NCBI GenBank assembly: GCA_001051155.2
Contig: JYIP02000005.1
Location: 1,302,001-1,366,000 of the forward strand
Direction of reading: 5' to 3'
DNA length: 64,000 nt
Source of the DNA: Chrysoporthe austroafricana
Lineage: Eukaryota > Ascomycota > Sordariomycetes > Diaporthales > Cryphonectriaceae
Shown: positions 41,618-51,761 of the stretch, piece after piece
Numbering within the stretch: the first letter of the stretch is position 1
How the letters are laid out: every line of letters starts with the position of its first letter
Notes under the pieces: generated by a model
Told to the model about the DNA's origin: nothing
Databases searched by the model: none
What the model saw: the letters and a program-made list of their open reading frames with translations, nothing else
Program-made: the position numbers and the translations under genes

Positions 41618-44312
41618 ATGGCGCTGCTGCAGTGGAAAGCCCCCGTTGACTACGAGGCCCAGTTGAGTACGATCATCGTGTCGCAGACTCGCAGCGCGAA
41701 CGAATCACTGACAGTTCATCCCTCCAGGCGCCTTCAAGACTTTCTTGCAAGACTTCAAGGCCTCTCCCGCTGAGTCAATCACCCATGCCCTCGGCAATAT
41801 CGACATTGGCGAGGACGACCTTGACGATGAGTACGACTTCATGGATGAGGACGATGAGGAGGAGGAGCGCCGGCGGCAGGCGAGGGCCGATAAGAAGAAG
41901 CCCTACCACAAATATAGGGACATGATGCGCCAGCTCGCCGACCGTAAGATCGACGAGGTCCTTGTCGACCTCGACGACGTCGCACAGGTAGGACCTGCGC
42001 GACCCCTACAATTTACGCAAGACACCTTCTGATCAGATTCCTAGTGGGAAGAAGAGGTGGGCGAGGAGGTCGCCGCCTTGAAACTGGTACAGTCCATTGA
42101 GGGCAATACCAAGCACTACGTCGAGATCCTGTCGAGAGCCATTGACGAATCTATGCCAGAGCCTAGCGCTGATCCCACGTATGTCGCGATGAGCCCAGTG
42201 GAAGGCGCGAAGGTTACTCGACTGACGTTGCAACAGGTTCAAGGACGATGTGCTGGATGTTCTGATGGCACGACGACAGGCTCGAAATCGCGAGATTGTA
42301 GAAGGCGCCGAAGCCATGGGTGATGCAACCCTGCTGCAAGACAAATTCCCCGCCCAGCTTACCAGACGTTATACCCTCGTCTTCAAACCGAGATCGTCTA
42401 CTGCAGATGGCCCTGTCAAGACCCTGTCTGTTCGCCAAGTCCGTGGTGACCACCTCGGCCACCTCATCACCGTCCGGGCAATTGCGACTAGGGTCTCCGA
42501 TGTGAAGCCCTTGGTGCAAGTCAGCGCTTACACCTGCGACCGATGCGGTTGCGAAATCTTCCAGCCCGTCACCGACAAGCAGTTCGGCCCCCTCTCCGTC
42601 TGTCCTTCAGCAGACTGCAAGGCGAACCAGACAAAAGGTCAACTGCAACCATCTTCACGAGCTTCTAAGTTCTTGCCCTTCCAGGAAATCAAAGTACAGG
42701 AGCTACCTGAGCAGGTGCCAATCGGCCAGATCCCGCGGTCTCTGACTGTTTCGGCTTATGGAAGTGCTGTACGCCAGATCAACCCCGGCGATGTTGTCGA
42801 CATATCTGGCATCTTCCTACCGACTCCATATACTGGCTTCAGGGCAATGCGTGCTGGTCTCCTGACCGACACTTACCTCGAGGCACACTATATCCTTCAG
42901 CACAAGAAGGCATATGAGAACATGAAGGTGGATCCGGGGATGGCACGCAAAATTGATATGTATAGGCGGTCGGGACATGTCTACGAGTACCTTGCGAAAT
43001 CGATCGCTCCAGAGATCTACGGTCATCTGGACGTCAAGAAGGCACTCCTGTTGCTGCTGGTCGGCGGTGTCACCAAGGAGATGGGAGACGGCTTGAAGAT
43101 CCGTGGAGACATCAATATCTGCTTGATGGGTGATCCTGGTGTGGCCAAATCCCAGCTACTGAAGTACATCTCCAAGGTGGCTCCACGTGGAGTGTACACG
43201 TCTGGCCGTGGCAGCAGCGGTGTTGGATTGACGGCTGCCGTCATGAGAGATCCTGTCACCGACGAGATGGTCCTTGAGGGAGGTGCCCTTGTCCTTGCCG
43301 ACAATGGTATCTGCTGTATTGATGAGTTCGACAAGATGGACGACAACGACCGAACAGCCATCCACGAAGTCATGGAACAGCAAACGATCAGCATATCAAA
43401 GGCCGGCATTTCCACGACACTGAACGCCCGTACCTCCATACTGGCTGCTGCCAATCCCCTGTATGGCCGCTACAACCCGAAGCTTTCCCCGGTTGAGAAC
43501 ATTAACCTCCCCGCTGCCCTTCTCTCCCGTTTCGATATTCTCTTCCTTCTTCTCGATACCGCCTCCCGCGACACCGATGCACAACTTGCCAAGCACGTTG
43601 CGTACGTCCATATGCACAACAAACATCCTGACATTGGCACTGCCGATGAGGTCGTTTTCCCTCCTGACGAGGTCCGTGCATACATCTCGCGTGCTCGATC
43701 ATACCGGCCAGTCGTCCCACAGAATGTCTCCGAGTATCTTATTAAGACGTACGTCAAGATGCGTGATGCGCAAAAGAAGGCAGAGAAGCGCGGCAAGCAA
43801 TTTGCGCACACTACTCCTCGTACTCTCCTAGGTGTCGTCCGTCTAGCACAGGCCCTAGGTCGTCTCAGATTTGCCGATGAGGTGACTCAGGACGACGTTG
43901 ACGAGGCTCTTCGCCTAGTCGAGGCCAGCAAGGATAGCCTGAATGCGGAGGTTGGTGGTGGCAACAGGAGACAGATGAACACCAGTAGCAGGATCTACAA
44001 CCTGGTCAAGTCGCTCATGGAGACCCGCCAGTGCCTGCCCGATGATGCGGATGAAGATGATGAGGAGCTTGGCGTGGAGCTGAGCATGCGCAAGGTCAAG
44101 GAGCGGGTCATTGCAAAGGGTTTCACGGAGGATCAGTGGTTGAATACGCTCGAAGAGTACGCGGAGCTTGATGTGAGCTACCCCTTGCTGATTTTTCTTT
44201 GCCTGCGCGGGACCATAGTACTGACCTCTTTTAGTTATGGCAAACTGCTGGAAATGGCTCGCGCCTGGTCTTTATCACTGCCCAGGGCGACGAAGAGGAG
44301 GATGACGAGTAG
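41618..44312 (+). CDS. MCM7: DNA replication licensing factor MCM7
   Basis: MCM2-7 helicase subunit. Five exons: 41618-41666, 41728-41987, 42045-42178, 42237-44172 and 44235-44312. They give 818 residues. The start [26 protein letters not shown] is the known fungal MCM7 N-terminus; the end [19 protein letters not shown] is the conserved winged-helix tip plus an acidic tail. The zinc motif [16 protein letters not shown] lies near residue 247. Walker [14 protein letters not shown] is near 447, Walker B CIDEFDKM near 509 and the arginine finger SRFDILFLL near 578. The [18 protein letters not shown] segment is diagnostic for MCM7. All introns are 57-62 nt. It is divergent from PEX1. Confidence 0.95.
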
Positions 44313-44539
44313 ATGTGAAATGTTAAATGTACAGTCCGTGGGTCATCACATACAGTGGTTTGGCGTTCATGGGACCTGGATTGCACGCTGGATGAATAAG
44401 AGCTGTAACAGCACTTCAGATCAAAAATTATTGCCTGAATTTTTTGTTCTTCAAGAATACACTCGGGTCGGCTTCCCCTTCTGGTACGCAGGATTTTCAA
44501 GTTATCCTCACCTCTCGATCGGCGTCGGTAGGTGAAAGA

Positions 44540-45125
44540 ATCTCAGCCTACAGTCTCGTATCCTGGTCTGTTTTATCCCACTGTTTACCGACCTGCGCTT
44601 CCGCGATCCTCCCTAGCTGCGCTAAACTCAGCCTCTTATAGTCCATACACCAAGCCACCGGTTCGCGCATATACCGGTCCAGAAGCCAATGCCCAAACGT
44701 CCAGCTCTACCCCCCGCTCTCCCCACGGCCCGCACGCTCATACGTCCGCGGTACCATCGGCACCTCGGGTCGGCACAGCGTGATGAGCTCCCACATCCTC
44801 AGCCCCACGTGAAAGACGTTGCTCGCGGACGAGTAGCACCCGCACACGTGCGCGCAGCCGCCAAGGTGGTGCCAATCCCCGGACGTCTGCTCCGGAAGGT
44901 AGTGGTCCCACTTGCCCCTGCGCCGGAGGTCCCAGCGGTACAGCTCCTCGTCGGAGCCGTCAGCATGCGTCCTGCCCGGAGCATCTCGCTGACGCCAGGG
45001 TCCGCGATGGCGAGGCACAGGTTGCTCTGGTGGGACCGGTCCTAGCTAGAGAAAGTCGGCGACGAATATGTTCTGCGGGTCGAGGTCTGAGGGGTGGCCA
45101 GACGCTGTCACTCCCCATCGCTTCG
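44540..45125 (-). pseudogene. Decayed C-lobe of a fungal orphan protein kinase
   Basis: Minus-strand reading shows kinase subdomains in the right order but in different frames. Around 45110-45065: GHPSDLDPQNIFVADFL (catalytic loop) ending at a TAG. Around 45030-44990: NLCLAIADPGVSEML (DFG changed to DPG). Around 44925: RRRGKWDHYLPEQ (activation loop, APE-like). Around 44830: ASNVFHVGLRMWELITLC (subdomain IX). Around 44680-44590: MREPVAWCMDYKRLSLAQL (subdomain XI). At least three frame changes and one stop break it. The N-lobe is absent: upstream is the mS29 3' end. It matches fungal kinases with a DLDPQN loop. The lost DFG Phe, missing N-lobe and frame breaks make function very unlikely. Confidence 0.65.
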
Positions 45126-45285
45126 AGGAATCTCCCCTCGAACGCTTTCGGTGATTCCCCAACCTAAACGCAGTATGTCGACGGTGAACGTGCCCCTAAG
45201 CCAACATGCTTGTTGATTTGAAGCCCCTAGAACTTTTTGCACTCGCTATTTACGTATTCTTATGTGCCTCCCTGCGCGCGGTCTC

Positions 45286-46856
45286 CTACAGCCTCAGGCT
45301 CAGCAGCCCGGCCCTCTCCATCTCGCCAATGATCCCATTGCCACCAGTCATCCACTTCTCGCTGACCGTCCTCTCGTCCACCTGCGCCCGCAGGATGCCG
45401 CTCGCAGCCCAGTATTCCATGAGCGACCTGGCCTCCACCTTGCCGATGCCCCTGACGTTCACAACCTCCAGCCCGGTGTTCTCCATGGCCTCGTCCACCC
45501 GCGCGTCGTACTTGCGGCAGTAGGGGTCCCGCGGCGGCAGCTCCGCCTCCGCGACGCCCGCCTGCCGCGCGAGCTGCCGCTCGATGGCGAGCTCCATGCT
45601 CGGGTTGCGCGCCGCGTTGCTCCTGCAGGTGGCGGCGATGGCCGCGCCGCCGTTCGGCAGGGGCGTCTTTCCCGAGAGGACGTCGACGAACATGCGCACG
45701 ATGGCGAGGTCGTGGCTGTGGATGAGCTCAAAGGCCTGGCTGCGGTAGTCGGAGATCCGCATGAAGGAGGCCAGGCCGTCGACGGCAAGCAGGACAGGCG
45801 GGCGGGGCGTGCCCGCACCGTCCGCCTTGGCAACGAAGAGCTCGTGCCATAGCGCGGAGAACACGGGCCATGCCTGTTCGGACTCGCGGGCGGACTCGAT
45901 GAGAGTGACGAGGGTGGCGCCCTCGGCGACGGGGTTCGTGAAGTCCTCGTATGAGCGAGTCGTGTAGATCCTATCGAGGACGTCGCGGTTTGCCTTGAGG
46001 ATATTCTGCATCAGCTTGAGTGCGTAGACGGACTGCATCCACTGCTGAGGGTCGGTGTCTGGGATAGGCGCGTAGTCGGTGGCGGCCGTCGTGAGCTCTT
46101 GGGCTATGGATCTCGTCAGCATCAATGTTTCCGTAGTGACAGCATCTCGGTAAGGTACATACCCTCTGGGATGTTTATAACCACCCACTTGTTCAAGAAC
46201 GCGTAGACTATGGCCTGCAGAAGCAACATGCTCTTGCCCGCTGCCTTTTCCCCAGCAACGATCAACCTCGCCGTCGCCCCGTCCCTCGCGCTCTGCAGCA
46301 TCCGCCCGCACACCGTCACCGTCTCCGGACGCACCAGCATGTGTGGGCTGTGGAACAGCCCCCACGTCTGGCTGGACTTGAATGCCTCGACGGCGCGCAG
46401 CGGGTCGATCAGCGCGTCGGGGATCTTGAGCATCTTGCCAGCGCTCTCCGGGTCCGCGAGCCGTTCGCCGGTCATGACGTCCAGCCCGCGCACGGGGATC
46501 GCGTTGTTGTTGGACAGCACGATGCGCTTGCGGAAGGCCTTGCGCTCGCCGGGCCCCGGCGTCTTGTGCCGCACGATGTCCTTCTTGTTCTTGAACTTGG
46601 CAAGCTTCATGCGCTTGCCGAGGCGCTGGTGCTGGCCGGACCTGCCTGAACTGTTGGTGGCCTGCGCGGGTGCGCTTGTCGAGAAGAGACGAGCAGCCGC
46701 AGATGGCATCACGCCCGCCGGGATCGCCGCCGCCGCCGTCGTCGTTATTGTGGACGGTGTTATCGTGGCCACGGGGGCGAGTTGCCTCGTGGATACTGGT
46801 GATGGGGTGGCCACCGCGGGCCTGAGCAGGCACCTCCAGCAGCTCTGAGGGGCCAT
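45286..46856 (-). CDS. RSM23: Mitochondrial small-subunit ribosomal protein mS29 (RSM23, DAP3 family)
   Basis: GTP-binding P-loop protein of the mitoribosome head. Exons 46163-46856 and 45286-46103 give 503 residues; the join reads INIPE-AQELTTAATDY. The N-terminus is a long Ala/Thr/Arg-rich presequence (MAPQSCWRCLLRPAVATP). It is followed by GQHQRLGKRMKLAKFKNKKD. The nucleotide loop is GEKAAGKSMLLLQA near residue 215 and a Walker B-like VLLAVDGLASF lies further on. The C-terminus VDERTVSEKWMTGGNGIIGE is conserved. The GEKAAGKS loop fits mS29/DAP3 (usual GxxGxGKS) with one change. The start at 46856 gives the best targeting peptide. It shares a 488-bp divergent spacer with RRS1. Confidence 0.9.
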
Positions 46857-47344
46857 GGTTGCGATCTCCGCGGGCCCTCTCGCGTGTGAATGTCGAGATA
46901 GCCCTTGCGCCTTGCTGCGACCGCCCAATTGAGACCGTTGGCGCGCTCCGGAGGCTCGCGCGAGGTTTCAAGTCTGGAGCTCCGGCCGGCTTGAAGAAAT
47001 TCTAGCTCCACGCCGGCATGTCGGACGCTAAGCACGCACCCCTGCAGAAAGCGACTAGGTCCTACTACGGTGGGCGGCAGGCAAAAAAGTTCAGAGGCCT
47101 CGCTTCCGGAAAGTCGAGTCCAGACTTATTTCTTCCTCTCTACCAACAAACCTCTTTTCACATGACAGACCTCGCGCATTCAGCAGCGCTCGGTCAGACA
47201 ATATAACCACAATCGCCGGCTGATTGTTTATACAAGCGCAACACCCTTCTCACAAAAAAGAAAAAAAATCCGCGAAAAGAGAAGGGCAGGAGAAAAGAAC
47301 GAGAGAGAGAAGAGAAAACCATCGTCCGCTCTTCGCCGCCGAGA
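46857..47344. promoter_or_regulatory. Divergent promoter mS29 / RRS1
   Basis: A 488-bp spacer between a mitoribosomal and a nucleolar ribosome-assembly gene. An A-rich stretch with an A8 run at about 47261-47268 and a purine-rich leader precede RRS1. No specific factor site was recognised. Confidence 0.4.
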
Positions 47345-47947
47345 ATGGCATCAACCACCAAGCCTAAGCTGTCCGTCGTGGTCGAAAAGCCCACCCCGTA
47401 CACCTTCGACCTCGGGCTCCTCCTCGCCTCCGACCCCAACCCGCCCGAGCTCGACCAATCCGACGACCTCGAGGCCGCGCTCGCGGCCGTCGCGCGCGAC
47501 GGCGCCCAGGCCCTCGTCAACCAGCTCCTGACCACGTGCCCGCTCACGTCGACCAAGGCCGACGGCGTGCTCCTCTCCCTGCCGCCGGCCGCGACCGCGC
47601 TCCCGCGCGAGAAGCCGCTGCCGGTGCCGCGGCCCCCGACCAAGTGGGAGCAGTTCGCCAAGCGCAAGGGCATCGCGCCCAAGACCCGGGAGCAGCGCAA
47701 GAACCTGGTGTGGAGCGAGGAGCGCGGCGAGTGGGAGAAGAAGTGGGGGTGGAAGGGCGACCAGCACGCGCGGGACCGCGCCGAGGGCAAGGTCCCGCAG
47801 GACTGGGTGGTCGAGGTCGATGCCAAGAAGGAGGCCGCGCTCAAGGACGGGGAGACGATCCGGGGCGAGGGCAGGAGGGAGAGGAAGGAGCGGGCGAGGA
47901 GGAACGAGAGGAAGATGAGGAGCAATGCGCGGAAGGCGGGCAAGTGA
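47345..47947 (+). CDS. RRS1: Ribosome biogenesis regulatory protein RRS1
   Basis: Nucleolar assembly factor that, with RPF2, brings the 5S RNP (uL5, uL18 and 5S rRNA) into pre-60S particles. Single exon, 200 residues, close to yeast RRS1 (203). Conserved parts: VVVEKPTPYTFDLGLLLASDPNP at the N-terminus, LTTCPLTSTKADGVLLSLP, LPREKPLPVPRPPTKWEQFA and KRKGIAPKTREQRKNLVWSE. The lysine/arginine-rich tail (GRRERKERARRNERKMRSNA) suits nucleolar retention. The start MASTTKPKLSV is the only one that keeps the conserved opening. The gene is GC-rich at third positions. Confidence 0.95.
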   Translation: MASTTKPKLSVVVEKPTPYTFDLGLLLASDPNPPELDQSDDLEAALAAVARDGAQALVNQLLTTCPLTSTKADGVLLSLPPAATALPREKPLPVPRPPTKWEQFAKRKGIAPKTREQRKNLVWSEERGEWEKKWGWKGDQHARDRAEGKVPQDWVVEVDAKKEAALKDGETIRGEGRRERKERARRNERKMRSNARKAGK

Positions 47948-49154
47948 TGGGGGGAGGCGAGGAGGTGGTGTCATTTATGAATCTTGCTCGCGTCTGCCTT
48001 GAATGGTCCTGGCGTTGGGCAGAAGTCATTGGGCCAGGCACAAGAGGGGTACACGGAAGAATCTGGGTGTACCTCTACTGCACGAGGAACGTTTTCGCGT
48101 CCCTGTGAGCGCTAGGGCGCTCGACGACGAAGCCTCAGCTGTCAATGGGACGAACAATGGGCGCAGAGACATGGTGAGAGGTGTGGACGGTCCTACAAAG
48201 CACGAGGTTTTGATGCGGAGGACGGCCTGCGCTCAGCATCACGATCTGGAAGGGTCCAGCCACAATATGTTGAGAGGGAGTTTGGCGTCCGGGCAGAGGA
48301 AAAGTCATTGCGGGTACAGCAGCCACTTGCAACCAGCAAGGATTCCTGATAGTAGAAGATATACCAAGAATGAGGATTTTAAAATCGTGTCTTTTTACTC
48401 AATCCACCGGCCTCAGCACGACCAGACCACAAAGGCCCGCTACTATCCTTTACAGCCGGAGTATAGAACATGCAACCCCCCCCCCCGCCCTCTCTTTACC
48501 CATGGCCTTTTCCAACTCCCGTTTTGAAGATCTCGGTGTCCCAAAATGAAGCAGCTTGTTCTTCTTCTTGATGGAAGACAACCCATGCTGAGAGCCCACT
48601 TCAAGTCCTATTCTTCCCTGACTGGCCATCCTTTCTGATCCTGTCCAACCAGCAGTGATGGTAGAAAATCAAACACACATTACCCAAAGCGTTGGTCGCA
48701 GTCTCGGTATCATCGTCGTGACGAGCCTGTGCATCCACCACCTTCCTATCAACTGAACGCGCTGGGTGAGAATAAAGCTGCAGGCAGAAAAAAAAAATGC
48801 CGTTGTGCAGAAAGGGAGAAGAGACAAATGCAACCACATTCGCAATTTGTTCTGGGATGTAGGGGAAAAAATTCCGATCCAAATGCCTCCGGGGTATACA
48901 GAACCACCACTCTCATCAACACCATGTTTCTCCATCGACAATAGCCTCGGATGTCATCTTCGAGCCAAAATGTTCTTGTTGGGGCTGAGCTCAGAAGGCC
49001 ATCATACAAAGGAAATTCGTCATGCTCATGTCTCGTCACACAGGATAGTAAACTAGTGCGGTCGTGTGCCCAGAGGACAAGTACGGCCTCGACTCCACGC
49101 TTGGTGGCTATTCGTTCAGCCGACCTCTCGAAAGCAAAGTCGAAGAGGGCACTT
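47948..49154. other. Convergent 3' intergenic region with an 11-C run
   Basis: This 1.2-kb stretch separates the RRS1 stop from the RhoGAP stop. It contains an 11-C run at 48476-48486 and an A9 run at about 48788-48796. Open frames are short and unrelated. Likely long 3' UTRs or unused sequence. Confidence 0.4.
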
Positions 49155-51621
49155 CTAGAACCCCAGTGGAGACAGCGGCTTGATGGGCGATAGCGGCCTT
49201 AGATCGTTCGTATTTTCAGGCGTTGGGCCTCGGGCGTCCGGCAGGCTTGCGTTGGCTGATTTCGGTACAGTATTGCCGTTCTCCTTTCCATTCTCAAGTG
49301 GTGAAGGGCTCTTCTTCTTGAGCCGCGATTGATCGCCGGCATGTCGCGATTGGTCGCCAGCATGTGGAGATTTCCTGCTGTTGCTGTCTGACGAAGAGAC
49401 GTTGCGTTCCCTCTCGTCTCGTTCCAGACCTGGAGACCGCCGGCGTTCGCCCCTAGACTCAGACCGCGGTTCGAGCTTCTTCCGTACTCCTAATCCTGGA
49501 GGTGGCGGTTGGTCGAACAGCTTGTACTCCTCCTCGATGAATTTCGCCTCGGTCTTGCACCCTTTCCAACAATCTCTCCAGTCGCAGACCAGGAACTTGA
49601 AACAGAATGCGTCGATCTTCATGCATGGCTGAAAGCAGATGCAGAGGTTGCGGAAGTCCATCTTGTTCTTATCGGAGTGTGCCAGGAGCAGGCTGAGGTG
49701 GCAGGTGATCGCAAAGAGTAGGTAGTAGTTGAACGGCGACAGGCTTGACAACTCGTCGATGAGCAGCTGTGGGACCTTTTCGGAGCCGGCGCATTCTCTG
49801 GCAACACGGTCCTGGGCCTCTTTGGGGAACAGCTCGTCGGGCAGCTCGCGAAGCCAGGCTTTCAGCATCGAACCAATAATGTTGATATCATAGAGGTCAT
49901 CCTGTGTGAACAAGTCGACATCGTACTCTGCAACTAACGTCAGCAACCCGTGCTCCATGCACTGCGGGATATAGTCTTCACCTACGCTCGTCAAACCGCC
50001 GCTGCCATTTCTTGACCTGCGGGCCACTGCCGGGTACTCGATAGAGGCCTTCGACGTCGCATCCCTTGTAGTTCAGATAGTCAATTGCCCTCCACGGAAA
50101 TGCTGGCATCCAGAACTCCGTCTTGTCCCGCGACTCTTCCAGCCGTTTTGATATTCTTGTCAACCGGGTCTGTTCGATCAATGGCAGGTTGATGACCTTC
50201 AAAACGTAGTGTTCGTCATCCACCAGGTCCCTCTCCGTCGTGCTCGCGCTGCGACCGCCCTTCCCAAACAGGCCCTTGCCAATTGACTCGGCCACCCGAC
50301 CTCCTTCCCTCCTCAGGTTGTTGAAGAAAGAAGCTGCACCATTGCCATCCCTCTGCGTCGACTGATGTCTCGCGTGCTCCCGATCCTGGTGGCCGCGCCT
50401 GTCGGATGAGGCGTCTCGTGACGGGGCGCGGTCGGCCGAGTGGGTTCTTGCCGTGGAAGACATGGCTTCCCTAAAGGCACGGTCGTGGGGTATCATGGCG
50501 GTCTTCGGGGCTTGAGGGATGTGCGCCTGCTCTGGCCGTTCGAGGTCCATCATGGCAGGCACCCTCGGGGTCGGGGCGGTATCCCTCATCTCTTGAGGAC
50601 TCGGGGTGTGGCGTGGGCTGCGGCTCTCCTTGTCGCGATGCGACTTTGTCCTGCTCAATAATGTGAAGGGCTTCGGCTTGGAGGCTTTCTTTGTCGAGGC
50701 GGAAGTGGAGTTCGGGTCACCACCCGCTAGCGAGGTTTCGGACTTCGAGGGTAAGGAGGGGGTCTCTGCGCGACGAACAAAATCCGAGGGTCAGCTCTGC
50801 AAAGAAAGACAGTGATGCCAGGTTACCAGATTGCGGCGTGGGGGGCTACGCGCGAGGGCAAGGACGGCCGCAAGATGCACCGCCTTGCCGCTCTGGTTCC
50901 AACGGTCTGGCGTGTGTGTTGCTTACCCGATTGTTTTGAGCTGTGTTTGGTAATGGGAGGCTGATCAGTTCCATTCATTGCGTCGTGCGCCCAGGCTGCA
51001 GTTTGGGGCCCCTGGGGGTGTAGGGGCAGGCGATCGGACGACTTGGCCGGCTTGTGGAAGTTCAGGAAGAAGCCCTGCCTGTTCTTGCTGGAAGGGGGTC
51101 CCTCTTCTTCGCCCCGGCGGCCGTGGCTGCTCTTCAGACGACGCTCTGTGTGGTGACGATGCTTGGATTGCTGCTGGGTAGACGAGGCCGTTGCGGCCCT
51201 GGTGATTGGGGGGAAGCGCTGCTGCAGCTCGGCAATGTGAGGCTGCTTCGTCTCGTGGGAGGACGCCGGCGAATCCTGCGGGTGCGGCTGGTGGTGTCGC
51301 TCGCGCTGGGGGTGCGACCGTGGGCTGGTCCCCTGCGGGCTGGGCTTGCGTGGCGGTATGGTCTCCTGGGACTGGGATGGAGATGGGTGCGATTGATTGC
51401 TGTTTGGGTTCTGGTTCTGTGGGGAGTATTTGGATGTGTAGAGGGATCGAGGTGATAAGTTCGGCGACAGCGATCTGACGCTGCCGGGAGCCTCTGGCGA
51501 GAGGGCTTGTCTTGTTTCATCAGGGGTGGGGGTGGTCGAGTGCACACTGTGGCTGTGACCGTCCCCGTTGGCGCTGGGTTGGTGCCGGCCCTGCTGCTGG
51601 TGGTGCTGCTGGCGCTGCTGG

Positions 51622-51654
<33 letters not shown>

Positions 51655-51761
51655 GGGTGCTGCTGCTGCCTCTGCGCGCCTGGCTGCCTGGCCCCCCCAG
51701 TTCCTGGTTCAGGCGCCTGGTACAGAGTCAGCGGCCCCGGCACTGGCTTCTTGCGGCCCAT
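49155..51761 (-). CDS. Rho GTPase-activating protein with polyglutamine N-terminus
   Basis: Exons 50927-51761, 49986-50765 and 49155-49927 give 795 residues. The start MGRKKPVPGPLTLYQAPEPG is used. A glutamine run (about residues 30-65, uninterrupted Q10 included) and a long Ser/Pro/His/Gln-rich disordered region precede the RhoGAP domain at about residues 450-650. This domain has arginine finger GCDVEGLYRVPGSG, then FDEQYDVDLF across the splice join, MLKAWLRELPDELFP and NKMDFRNLCICFQP, the residues that stimulate GTP hydrolysis and bind the Rho switch. No membrane or lipid domain is seen. It should switch off Rho, Rac or Cdc42 at sites of polarity; the target is not assignable from sequence. 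Confidence 0.85.
51607..51654 (-). repeat. CAG codon repeat (polyglutamine)
   Basis: A run of CTG on the plus strand at about 51621-51651 is CAG on the coding strand and encodes an uninterrupted glutamine run in the RhoGAP N-terminus, with broken Gln repeats around it. Such pure triplet runs are length-variable among strains. Confidence 0.8.
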
